From Sutcliffiella horikoshii (lineage in GTDB: Bacteria; Bacillota; Bacilli; Bacillales; Bacillaceae_I): DNA of 64,000 nucleotides. Under the pieces are notes generated by a model, which was not told the origin of the DNA, did no database searches, and was given only the letters and a program-made list of their open reading frames with translations. Location: assembly GCF_019931755.1 (NCBI RefSeq), contig NZ_CP082918.1, positions 1,158,001 through 1,222,000 of the forward strand. Reading direction: 5' to 3'. Position numbers and translations under genes: made by a program. Shown one piece after another: positions 51,500 through 60,101 of the stretch; the first letter of the stretch is position 1, and each line of letters begins with the position of its first letter.

Positions 51500-52222
51500 T
51501 TGTATGAAGAAAAGGTAATGGATGAAACTAGAAGGTGGAAGATGCAGGTTGCGAAGAAATCCACAATGTTTCAGCGATTTTCTAAGGGTGCCCAAAATAA
51601 GGTGAATGCCGTCATACCAGAGAAAGTCCATACCATCATTACAGAGAGCATTAAAAAGATGGTTCAAGGGACACTTGTTGGGAGTAATATGACAACAAAG
51701 ATGAACGAAGGACATGTTGTCATGACATTAGAAGAAAAGGAAAAATGGATAGAAGAGAAACTAAATGTATATAAAAAGACAGCCGCAGTGGAGGGGGCTG
51801 GGACAGGTGCTGGAGGAATCCTCCTTGGTCTTGCGGATTTTCCTTTGCTCTTGTCGATTAAAATGAAATTTCTTTTTGAAGTGGCTGCCATCTACGGTTT
51901 TAATACGAAGAATTATGAAGAGAGAGTTTTTGTTTTATACATTTTTCAGTTGGCCTTCTCAAGTGATTCGAGGCGAAAAGAAGTGTTGAGGTATATAGAA
52001 AATTGGGAAGAGCACAAAGAGGAAGCGAAGGAACTTGATTGGAAGGCATTTCAACAAGAATACAGAGACCACATCGATTTAATCAAAATGCTGCAAATGA
52101 TTCCTGGGTTTGGAGCGGTAGTTGGGGCATATGCAAACTACAACTTTCTGGATCAGTTGGGGACGACTGCGAAAAACTGCTATCGGTTAAGAATGTTTAA
52201 AGAAAAAGGCATCAACATATGA
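51500..52222 (+). CDS. ecsC: EcsC family protein
   Basis: 240 residues. The EcsC family has a central Gly-rich amphipathic segment: GAGTGAGGILLGLADFPLLLSIKMKFLFEVAAIYG, then QMIPGFGAVVGAYANYNFLDQLG. TTG 51500 is 8 bases after GAGGAG; GTG 51491 is too close to the RBS. Unlike B. subtilis, it is separated from ecsAB by a terminator and two palindromic elements. Confidence 0.85.
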   Translation: MYEEKVMDETRRWKMQVAKKSTMFQRFSKGAQNKVNAVIPEKVHTIITESIKKMVQGTLVGSNMTTKMNEGHVVMTLEEKEKWIEEKLNVYKKTAAVEGAGTGAGGILLGLADFPLLLSIKMKFLFEVAAIYGFNTKNYEERVFVLYIFQLAFSSDSRRKEVLRYIENWEEHKEEAKELDWKAFQQEYRDHIDLIKMLQMIPGFGAVVGAYANYNFLDQLGTTAKNCYRLRMFKEKGINI

Positions 52223-52258
52223 AAACCGTCAGGCTCTAACTTGAGCCTGACGGTTTTT
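52222..52258. terminator. Bidirectional terminator between ecsC and yhaA
   Basis: Perfect 15-bp stem AAAACCGTCAGGCTC/GAGCCTGACGGTTTT with TAACTT loop. Confidence 0.88.
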
Positions 52259-52274
52259 AGGGTTTCTCAACCAC

Positions 52275-53480
52275 TTATTGATGAGTAGGGACGAGCTTTT
52301 CTTTCTCATGTTGATGATACAGTACAGTGGCAGCACCGAGTGTTTTAGCGGCAATGAGTAGTGACTTTTCGTTAATATCAAATTTAGGATGGTGGTGAGG
52401 ATATGCCACTTCCAAGCCTTCTGGTTTTGCGCCTGTAAAGAAGAAAGTCCCCTTCACATGTCTTAGATAATACGAATAGTCTTCTCCGCCCATATGTGGT
52501 GGTGTTTCTTCCAACGTTTCCACCTCTTTTACACCAGAAGCGACGTTAACAAGATATTCTGTCTCGTCTTTATGGTTGACAACGGCAGGGTACCCTCTGT
52601 GGAAATTATATTCGTAGGTAGATCCGTTCAGTGCACATGTAGAAGATGCGACAACGTCTATTTCGGCTTCAATCATATCGCGTACATCATCATTGAATGT
52701 TCGCACAGTTCCTTCTAAATAAGCGGAATCGGCAATGATATTGAAAGCATTTTCTGCAACAAACGTTCCGACCGAGATCACTGCAGGGTCAACAGGGTTT
52801 ACACGTCTGCTTACTATCTGTTGAAGATTGAGGACCAATTGAGAAGCGGTGACCACGGCATCTTTTGTTTTGTGCGGTTGTGCACCGTGGCCGCCGGATC
52901 CTTGGACTTTGATCGAGAAGCGGTCGGCTGCAGCCATCACAGGGCCTACCCGGTATTGAATTTTACCAACTTCCGTACCAGCCCATAAGTGGGTGCCGAA
53001 TATGACATCGACTCCTTCTAAGCAACCGTCGTTGATCATGGCGACTGCTCCACCTGGTGCATATTCCTCTGCATGTTGATGAATCAGGACAACATTTCCT
53101 TCAAGGTCCTCTTTTAGTTCGTTTAAACATTTTGCGAGTACTAGTAATGTTGCGGTGTGACCGTCATGTCCACAAGCATGCATAACTCCCGGAACTTTTG
53201 ATTTATATGCCACTTCTTTTTCATCCTGAATTGGAAGTGCGTCGAAATCGGCACGCAGGGCAACTGTTTTTCCTGGTTTCGCTCCGGCAATTTTGGCAAC
53301 AATGCCATTTCCGCCAACGTTTGTTTGGTGAGCGATTCCTAGATTTTCATAAAATTCGGCTATGTAAGCGGCCGTATGGAATTCTTTAAAAGATAATTCA
53401 GGGAATTGGTGCAAATAGCGTCTAATCTCAACCATTTCATCGTAACGACTTTCTAGAAGTTCATTCAGCTTATCTAACAA
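52275..53480 (-). CDS. yhaA: M20 family amidohydrolase YhaA
   Basis: 401 residues, aminoacylase/IAA-hydrolase type. Metal ligands in VMHACGHDGHTA, HQHAEEYAPGGA and the C-terminal MGGEDYSYYL; RADFDALPI before them. Hydrolyses an N-acyl amino acid or similar; substrate unknown. Start at TTG 53480 with GGGGAGAGG upstream; an earlier TTG (53513) has no RBS. Confidence 0.9.
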   Translation of the reverse strand: MLDKLNELLESRYDEMVEIRRYLHQFPELSFKEFHTAAYIAEFYENLGIAHQTNVGGNGIVAKIAGAKPGKTVALRADFDALPIQDEKEVAYKSKVPGVMHACGHDGHTATLLVLAKCLNELKEDLEGNVVLIHQHAEEYAPGGAVAMINDGCLEGVDVIFGTHLWAGTEVGKIQYRVGPVMAAADRFSIKVQGSGGHGAQPHKTKDAVVTASQLVLNLQQIVSRRVNPVDPAVISVGTFVAENAFNIIADSAYLEGTVRTFNDDVRDMIEAEIDVVASSTCALNGSTYEYNFHRGYPAVVNHKDETEYLVNVASGVKEVETLEETPPHMGGEDYSYYLRHVKGTFFFTGAKPEGLEVAYPHHHPKFDINEKSLLIAAKTLGAATVLYHQHEKEKLVPTHQ

Positions 53481-53625
53481 GTGCCTCTCCCCATTTCTGA
53501 AATTAATTATCAATGCTTTTATTTAATATAGTATTCTATATGACTATTCGAAAAATTAATAGTCATAACTTTCATAAATTTAGTAAAATAGTAATTGGAA
53601 GTTGTTATAAGAGGAGACGTGAAAT

Positions 53626-54303
53626 ATGGAAGCAGAATTAGGAAAGAAGCTGGTCAAAGAAAAACAAAGTAGTAAATGGAGAAGGTTGATCCTATTTATA
53701 TTATGTGGTGCCTTTTTTATATGGTCCTTTCAACAAATAATGAATGAACATGCAATTGGTTTTGATGAATCCATTCGCAGCATGGTAAATGGATGGGAAG
53801 CAGAGGCACTGATTAGTTTTTTTCACTTGTTTACGATGCTTGGGGATAAAACCGGAGTCATTATCATCATGTTACTATCCATCATGCTGATTTGGTGGAA
53901 ACAAAGGGATTACGCAGCGATGGGAGTAATCGTTGGAGGCGTGATAATCGTCAATGAACTTAACAAATGGCTGAAAGGCTTCACAGGGCGCGAAAGACCG
54001 ATGACAGGTCCAGGAGCGGAAAGTCTCAGTTTTCCAAGTGGACATGCGATGGTTGGGTTGTTTTTCTATGGCTTATTATTATATTTTGCATTAGCATATA
54101 CAAAACAAAGTGGAATGCGTTTCTTTATTGCGATATTTGGGGTAATCTTTATCGCGCTTCTCGGTACAAGCCGAGTGTTTTTAAATTACCATTATCCTTC
54201 TGATGTTTTTGCAGGATATGCAGCAGGCTACATATGTTTGATTTTAGGAGTATTATTATATGAATGGATTCAATCGTTACGTCAAAGGAAGAAAGCAATG
54301 TAG
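53626..54303 (+). CDS. PAP2 family phosphatase (PgpB/UppP-like)
   Basis: 225 residues with six helices. PAP2 motifs KWLKGFTGRERP, SFPSGHA and SRVFLNYHYPSD hold the catalytic Lys/Arg, His and Arg-His-Asp. Acts on lipid phosphates such as phosphatidylglycerol-phosphate or undecaprenyl pyrophosphate at the membrane. RBS AGAGGAGACG. Not part of this cluster in B. subtilis. Confidence 0.88.
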   Translation: MEAELGKKLVKEKQSSKWRRLILFILCGAFFIWSFQQIMNEHAIGFDESIRSMVNGWEAEALISFFHLFTMLGDKTGVIIIMLLSIMLIWWKQRDYAAMGVIVGGVIIVNELNKWLKGFTGRERPMTGPGAESLSFPSGHAMVGLFFYGLLLYFALAYTKQSGMRFFIAIFGVIFIALLGTSRVFLNYHYPSDVFAGYAAGYICLILGVLLYEWIQSLRQRKKAM

Positions 54304-54323
54304 CTGTGGCTCATTGCTTTTTT
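54292..54323 (+). terminator. Terminator of the PAP2 gene
   Basis: AAAGCAATG/CATTGCTTT stem with 11-base loop and T-run; the 5' arm overlaps the last codons. Confidence 0.8.
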
Positions 54324-54467
54324 ATCTTCATTTCAGTCTTCAGACGGACAAAGAAACTGGCTGTGGATAGGGGATTTTCAATAAGTGAAAACGTAAAATA
54401 GAAATATATTAGAGGGTTTAATCTAAACTGTGTCAAATATACAAGAAGGGGGGCTTTCGGAAATCAG

Positions 54468-55265
54468 ATGAAAACATTTAATCAAAAAATCATGGCAATT
54501 GTCTTTGTTTTTATAGGAATAATGTTGTTGCTTGTCAATATTGGTGTCATTTCCTTGGAAATAAAAGAGTATTTTGTCACCTATTATCCAGTGCTAATTG
54601 TACTTTTCGGGTTGAAATTATTAGTAGATACTTTATTTTTTCATAAACGAGCGCTTTTCATAAGTTTATTTCTATTAGCTTTTGGAGGGTTGTTGTTAGT
54701 TGACCGTGTCGGCTATATCGATTTTCAGTTTCATATGTTCTGGAAATTGTGGCCGCTTTTAATTGTTTATTTTGGTATGAAATTGTTCGTAAATAAGCGT
54801 CCGGTCAAAATTCGGTTTACAAAGGAAAATGAGGAGTTTAATGATGTATTCGACACCTATGACGAGTCCGATGAAGATGGTAATTGGAAAGGAAATAGTA
54901 CAAAACGTGTAATAACAATCGGCGATATGAAAATGAATAAGCAAAATTGGGCAGTAGAGCCATTGTCTGTTTGGAATGTAGTAGGCGATTATTATTTTGA
55001 CTTTAGTAAGGCTTATATACCAGACAAAGAAACATGTATCCAAATCAAGGGAGTTGTCGCGGATTTAAAAATGCTTGTTCCGGAAGATCTGCCAATTAAA
55101 GTGTCCGCTAAAGTAAAGATCGGGCACTTGAATATATTGGGAAACACCTCAGAAGGAAAAGGGAACAAACTTTACTATGAATCCGAAAATTACAATGAAG
55201 CTTCTAGAAAGCTCAATATTGTGCTGGATATGAAAATAGGGGATGTTAGAATTGATCGGGTCTAA
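54468..55265 (+). CDS. liaF: LiaF-like inhibitor of the LiaRS system
   Basis: 265 residues. Four N-terminal helices (about 8-105) and a soluble C-terminal beta-rich domain with IGDMKMNKQNWAVEPLSVWNVVGDYYFDFSKAYIP and MKIGDVRIDRV, as in LiaF, which keeps LiaS inactive until cell-wall stress. The RBS is weak (G-rich stretch 17 bases before ATG). It overlaps the next gene, forming liaFSR. Confidence 0.88.
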   Translation: MKTFNQKIMAIVFVFIGIMLLLVNIGVISLEIKEYFVTYYPVLIVLFGLKLLVDTLFFHKRALFISLFLLAFGGLLLVDRVGYIDFQFHMFWKLWPLLIVYFGMKLFVNKRPVKIRFTKENEEFNDVFDTYDESDEDGNWKGNSTKRVITIGDMKMNKQNWAVEPLSVWNVVGDYYFDFSKAYIPDKETCIQIKGVVADLKMLVPEDLPIKVSAKVKIGHLNILGNTSEGKGNKLYYESENYNEASRKLNIVLDMKIGDVRIDRV

Positions 55266-56319
55266 TAAGGGGAGAAAAATTGAGAGTTTACGATTTTGGT
55301 ATATCCGTTCTTTTATGGTTGTATCGGTTGTATCTGCGTTCCTTTTTTTCCTGTTTCTCCAGGTTGTTCTGCTTTTCTACCCGGATGGCTTAATCGTCAA
55401 TGTTCAATGGAGTATGTTGTTGACGGTTGTGGCGTTCGTAATTTTAGCCATCACAAGTTTATATTTTGGCTATAAGCAAAGCGGATATATGAAAAAAAGA
55501 GTGGAGGATATTTCCACATACATTGCGACGTTGGGTAGAGGGAAATTTTCTGAAAGAATAGCAGTTGGTCAAAAAGATGAATTGGGTAGATTAGCAGAGG
55601 ATATCAATCAGCTTGCCATTAAAATTCAAAACCAAGTGAGATCACTGCAAAAGCTGGCTGAAGAAAAGAATGAATTGGCAATCAAAGCCCATAATGCCGC
55701 AACAATTGAAGAGAGGCAACGTCTGGCAAGGGAGCTTCACGACTCGGTAAGTCAGCAGCTGTTCGCTTTAAGCATTATGTCTTCGGCTTCTATTCGAATG
55801 TTTGACTCCTATCCGCAAGAGGCCAAAAAGCAATTAACAGATATCGCAACCATCGCTGCCCAAGCTCAAGGAGAAATGAGAGCCTTGCTTCTTCATTTAA
55901 GGCCGGTCTCTTTGACAAATGATACGCTGTGCGTGGGGATTAACAAATTATTGGAAGAGTTAGAAGATCGAACTCCCATTACGTTTCAAAAAGATATTCA
56001 AGAAATTACAGTTCTTTCTAGTGCGACAGAAGATCATCTTTTCCGAATTATCCAAGAGGCGATATCCAATATTTTGAGACATGCTGATGCCACAATCGTT
56101 AAGTTGGACATGCATCAAAAGGGAAATCAGTATGTATACATATTTATTAGTGACAACGGTAAAGGATTTGAAATAAATCACCAAAAACAAGCTTCCTTTG
56201 GTCTTCATACGATGCGGGAGCGTTGTGAAGAAATAGGGGGACAGTTCCATATCCGATCTAAAGAAGGGGAAGGAACACATATTGAAATCAATATCCCGAT
56301 ACGAGAGGGGGAAAACTAG
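55243..56319 (+). CDS. liaS: Sensor histidine kinase LiaS
   Basis: NarX-type kinase. Two helices (about 25-46 and 57-76), HAMP (about 78-135), HisKA_3 with LARELHDSVSQQLFAL (His166) and HATPase motifs DNGKGFEI, GLHTMRERCEEIGG. The start is uncertain: ATG 55243 lies in liaF, while the best RBS (AAGGGGAG, 55266-55274) precedes no standard in-frame start codon. 358 residues as listed. Confidence 0.87.
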   Translation: MLELIGSNKGRKIESLRFWYIRSFMVVSVVSAFLFFLFLQVVLLFYPDGLIVNVQWSMLLTVVAFVILAITSLYFGYKQSGYMKKRVEDISTYIATLGRGKFSERIAVGQKDELGRLAEDINQLAIKIQNQVRSLQKLAEEKNELAIKAHNAATIEERQRLARELHDSVSQQLFALSIMSSASIRMFDSYPQEAKKQLTDIATIAAQAQGEMRALLLHLRPVSLTNDTLCVGINKLLEELEDRTPITFQKDIQEITVLSSATEDHLFRIIQEAISNILRHADATIVKLDMHQKGNQYVYIFISDNGKGFEINHQKQASFGLHTMRERCEEIGGQFHIRSKEGEGTHIEINIPIREGEN

Positions 56320-56964
56320 ATGGATAGAATTAGAGTAGGGGTAGTCGATGATCATGATATGGTGCGAAAAGGATTATTGGCCTACTTAATAACGGAACCC
56401 GGGATAGAAATCGTCGGGGAGGGTTCTAGCGGACAGGCAGCCATCGAACTTGCTAGAAAAGAAAAGCCTGATGTTATCTTGATGGACTTATTGATGGAAA
56501 ATGGTACAGGGATTGAAGCTACCAGGGAAATCATCAAATTTCATCCTTCCTGTAAAATCATTATTATCACTAGCTACTTTGATGATGAACAAGTCTTTCC
56601 AGCCATTGAAGCTGGAGCGTATAGTTATCTGTTGAAGACGGCAAGGGCGGAAGATATTATTAAAGCGATTGAGAAAGCTGTACAAAATGAGCCTGTCATT
56701 GAACCAAAGGTTGCAAGTAAGATGATGAATAGATTCCGGTCGCCATCCAAATTGCCACATGATGATTTAACAGACCGGGAACTAGAAGTTCTTATGTGCC
56801 TTGGGGACGGTTTGACAAATCAGGAAATCAGTGAGGAACTATTTATTGGAATCAAGACGGTGAAAACACATGTTAGCAATATATTAAGTAAGCTGCAGGT
56901 TGCTGACAGAACGCAAGCGGCAATCTATGCAAATAGACATGGAGTGCTCCGTGAGAAAAAATGA
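56320..56964 (+). CDS. liaR: Response regulator LiaR
   Basis: 214 residues, NarL/FixJ family: receiver with DD (10-11), phospho-acceptor Asp56 and Lys in YLLKTA; LuxR-type HTH LTDRELEVLMCLGDGLTNQEISEELFIGIKTVKTHVSNILSKL. ATG follows the liaS stop directly; RBS GAGGGGGAAAA. Confidence 0.92.
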   Translation: MDRIRVGVVDDHDMVRKGLLAYLITEPGIEIVGEGSSGQAAIELARKEKPDVILMDLLMENGTGIEATREIIKFHPSCKIIIITSYFDDEQVFPAIEAGAYSYLLKTARAEDIIKAIEKAVQNEPVIEPKVASKMMNRFRSPSKLPHDDLTDRELEVLMCLGDGLTNQEISEELFIGIKTVKTHVSNILSKLQVADRTQAAIYANRHGVLREKK

Positions 56965-56972
56965 AGCAAACG

Positions 56973-57002
56973 AAAACCCGCTCTTCGTGAAGGGCGGGTT
57001 TT
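56973..57002. terminator. Bidirectional terminator between liaR and hmoB
   Basis: AAAACCCGC/GCGGGTTTT with additional CTTC/GAAG pairing inside. Confidence 0.8.
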
Positions 57003-57021
57003 GTTGTGCTATAGTTTTAGC

Positions 57022-57537
57022 TTAGTCCTGTTCCGTTTTCTCTGCATAGTAAGTTGTTACATAGGAAGGGCGGGGGAAAATCTGTTGTTTCTGATCGACG
57101 CCTTCTGAAGTGCCGCGCTTTTCATGTGCTTTATCGTAAGCTTTGGATTCTTGCCATTGCTTGAAGTATTTCACGTCTTCCCATAACGTTAAAATAACAT
57201 AAGTATCAGAATCTACTGGCCTAAGTACGCGGATTGCTGCAAATCCAGGTTCCTTTTCAATCAATCCTGCTCTTTGGCTGAAACGATATTCAAAAACAGG
57301 ACGACCTTCATCTGTTACTGGAATGTTATTCAAAACGGCAAACTTCCCTTGTGACAGATCCCCATTGGAATCAAGTACTTCAAAATTCTTCCCTGATTTG
57401 AAGCTGGACTGCTCAAGCGTTTCGTGCATAAGAACCGCATTATCCTCCCCAAACATCAACAGACTTTCTCCATTTTCCAAATTGTTTCTTAGATCGGTTA
57501 AATAATCGGTGGTACCGAATGTCATATAAAAATTCAT
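57022..57537 (-). CDS. hmoB: Haem-degrading monooxygenase HmoB
   Basis: 171 residues. The C-terminal ABM domain (about 93-160) has NNIPVTDEGRPVFEYRF...LTLWEDVKYFKQWQESKAYDKAH; the N-terminal half is the extra domain of HmoB (YhgC). Releases iron from haem. Divergent from pbpF and near hemEHY, as in B. subtilis. RBS AGGAGAGATAG. Confidence 0.9.
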   Translation of the reverse strand: MNFYMTFGTTDYLTDLRNNLENGESLLMFGEDNAVLMHETLEQSSFKSGKNFEVLDSNGDLSQGKFAVLNNIPVTDEGRPVFEYRFSQRAGLIEKEPGFAAIRVLRPVDSDTYVILTLWEDVKYFKQWQESKAYDKAHEKRGTSEGVDQKQQIFPRPSYVTTYYAEKTEQD

Positions 57538-57696
57538 CTTCTATCTCTCCTTTATGTTTAATATCGACATAATAATTACAAAATAAGGGAAACCCGAGAA
57601 AAAATATGTAGAATAAGGTAGAATATAGGGTGGATAACCTTTCAATTTCACCTTACTAGATGATTATTCCCGGTACATAGGAGGAGGTAAACCACT

Positions 57697-59895
57697 TTGG
57701 AAAGATTTAAGAGAAATAAATTATCCCAAATGAAGCTACCAAACATCAAAGCAATCTTGTCAAAAAAGTACTTCCTTTTTCCATTTATTTTAGCATGTAT
57801 TGCTTCTATAGGACTAATAGGTTATATCTTTATCATTTTATTAGGAGACTATGTCATTGATGAAAAGAAATTGATTATGGATTCTACGACAACCATGGTG
57901 GATGAAAACGGAAATGAGATAGCCTCGCTTTTTTTTGAAAACAGGGAAATTGTAGAGATAAACAAAATCCCAACCCATGTCAGAGAGGCATTTGTGGCAG
58001 TGGAGGACAACCGCTTTTATGAACATAGAGGTATTGATGTTCGAGCCATTGGAAGAGCGGTCTACCGTGATATTCTGGCAAGAAGCAAGGTGGAGGGGGG
58101 AAGCACCCTCACTCAGCAGCTGGCTAAAAACATTTTCTTGACCAATGAAAAATCTTGGCTTCGAAAAACGAAAGAAGCTGTAATAGCCATAAACCTTGAA
58201 CGTAGGTACACAAAGAATGAAATCTTGGAAATGTATTTGAATCAAATATATTTTGGGCATGGTGCATATGGCGTCCAAGCGGCATCACAGCTTTATTTTA
58301 ATAAGAATGTTGAAGACTTGACGGTAGAGCAAGGGGCTTTGTTGGCGGCTCTTCCAAAGGCACCTAACGGATACTCTCCCATTAACCATCCAGAGGAAGC
58401 GAAAAAAAGAAGAGATCTTGTCTTGCACCTTATGGAAGACCAAGGCTATATAGAGGCGGAAGAAGCTGTCGGGTTAATGGGGAAAACATTGGGCCTGGAT
58501 ATTGTAGAATCGCCAGAAAAACAGGCTTATTTAACGTATATCGATATGGTGATGGAAGAAGCAGAGGAGAAATATGGCTTTACTCCGGAGGAATTGCATA
58601 GAGGTGGGTATAAAATATTGGTTCCGATGAATGTTGCTGCTCAGGATGCTGCATTTCAACGTTTTCAGGACAATCAATATTTCCCTGGCACCAATGAAAA
58701 CGTAGAAGGTGCGTTTGTCATGATGGATCAGCATAACGGTGGCGTAATGGCTGTTATCGGGGGCCGAAACTATGTGACCAAGGGGATCAACCGGGTCAAT
58801 ATTAGAAGACAACCTGGTTCTACCTTTAAACCTCTGGCTGTCTATGCTCCAGCATTAGAAGAAGGCAAATATGAGCCGTACAGCCTTCTGAAAGATGAGT
58901 TGCTATCCTATAAAGATGGACAGGAAGTTTATAAACCAAGAAACTACCATCATCAATATAAAAATGAAGTTACCATGTATGAAGCTATTAAAGATTCTTT
59001 GAATGCTCCAGCTGTTTGGGCATTAAATGAATTAGGAATCAAAAAAAGCAAAAGCTATCTGGAAAAATTAGACCTTGCTATACCTGATAACGGGCTGGCT
59101 ATTGCACTTGGAGGGTTGAAAGAAGGGGTTACCCCTTTAGAGCTAACAAAAGCTTATCGATCCTTTGGCAATAACGGGAAGATTGTGGAACCTTATTTTA
59201 TTCAGGAAATCAGGACAAGAAAAGGCGAAGTTATCGCCAAGGCCAAGAAAGCCGAAAAGAAAGTATTCAGTCCTCAAACAGCGTGGAATATGACACGTAT
59301 GCTTGAAGGAGTGGTTCAGGACGGTTCGGCACAAGCAGGAGAGCTTCAAGGGGAGCTTGCCGGCAAGACTGGCACTACAAACTATCCCGGGGTAGATAAT
59401 GCCATCAAGGATACTTGGTTTGTCGGATACACTCAAGATGTGATCGGAACCGTGTGGATGGGCTATGATACCACCACTCCAGAGCAGCATCTAACAGCAG
59501 GAGGGGCTTATCCTACAAGATTGTTGAAAGATATATTACGAGATGCCGGGCTTGATAATGGAGCGTTTTCCGTTCCTGTCGGAGTAACGGACTTGGAGAA
59601 CCCAATCACTATGCCGGAAAGCATCCAACTGAAGGGGTCGATGACATTTCATCCTTTGAGCTTGTTTACGGTCGACTTGGAATGGAGTGAAGCGGAAGAT
59701 GACCGGATAGTCTATAGGATCTATTCCGTTTCCGGTGACAAAGAGAGCCTGATTGGAGAAGTATCAGGAGACCATCAATACTCCGTTAAGAATATCAACA
59801 TATTTAACGTGCCGGAATATTACGTCATTCCATACAACACCCAAACCAAAAAAGAAGGAAACCCATCCAAAACCCTAAAACCGACCTTTAGATAA
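57697..59895 (+). CDS. pbpF: Class A penicillin-binding protein PbpF
   Basis: 732 residues: N-terminal anchor helix (about 27-50), GT51 glycosyltransferase with EDNRFYEHRGID (Glu103) and GGSTLTQQLAKN, then a transpeptidase with Ser375-x-x-Lys378, SLN (434-436) and KTG (557-559). Polymerises and crosslinks peptidoglycan; B. subtilis PbpF is linked to spore wall synthesis. TTG start with GGAGGAGG. A palindromic element follows at once. Confidence 0.93.
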   Translation: MERFKRNKLSQMKLPNIKAILSKKYFLFPFILACIASIGLIGYIFIILLGDYVIDEKKLIMDSTTTMVDENGNEIASLFFENREIVEINKIPTHVREAFVAVEDNRFYEHRGIDVRAIGRAVYRDILARSKVEGGSTLTQQLAKNIFLTNEKSWLRKTKEAVIAINLERRYTKNEILEMYLNQIYFGHGAYGVQAASQLYFNKNVEDLTVEQGALLAALPKAPNGYSPINHPEEAKKRRDLVLHLMEDQGYIEAEEAVGLMGKTLGLDIVESPEKQAYLTYIDMVMEEAEEKYGFTPEELHRGGYKILVPMNVAAQDAAFQRFQDNQYFPGTNENVEGAFVMMDQHNGGVMAVIGGRNYVTKGINRVNIRRQPGSTFKPLAVYAPALEEGKYEPYSLLKDELLSYKDGQEVYKPRNYHHQYKNEVTMYEAIKDSLNAPAVWALNELGIKKSKSYLEKLDLAIPDNGLAIALGGLKEGVTPLELTKAYRSFGNNGKIVEPYFIQEIRTRKGEVIAKAKKAEKKVFSPQTAWNMTRMLEGVVQDGSAQAGELQGELAGKTGTTNYPGVDNAIKDTWFVGYTQDVIGTVWMGYDTTTPEQHLTAGGAYPTRLLKDILRDAGLDNGAFSVPVGVTDLENPITMPESIQLKGSMTFHPLSLFTVDLEWSEAEDDRIVYRIYSVSGDKESLIGEVSGDHQYSVKNINIFNVPEYYVIPYNTQTKKEGNPSKTLKPTFR

Positions 59896-59909
59896 GGTGG
59901 ATATTTATA

Positions 59910-60037
59910 GCTGTTGATTGGAGCAAAAGGCGAAGACTCCTGAGGGAGATAGCGCTAGGTGGAGACACAACAGGCGAAGCCGAGGAGGCTCCAGCAGCGC
60001 CCCTAGGAAAGCGAAGCCTTTTGCGGAAATCAACAGC
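59910..60037. repeat. Palindromic intergenic element
   Basis: Terminal inverted repeat GCTGTTGATT/AATCAACAGC, inner GCAAAAGGC/GCCTTTTGC; near-identical to 38887-39014 except that ACAACA replaces CCCGCA in the core and one terminal pair is swapped (T-A for A-T). It may also terminate pbpF. Confidence 0.85.
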
Positions 60038-60101
60038 GGTGTATTACACAAACATATAGATAGAAAATAATTGAAATGTACTGTTTGAGGAGAAGCGGGA
60101 G

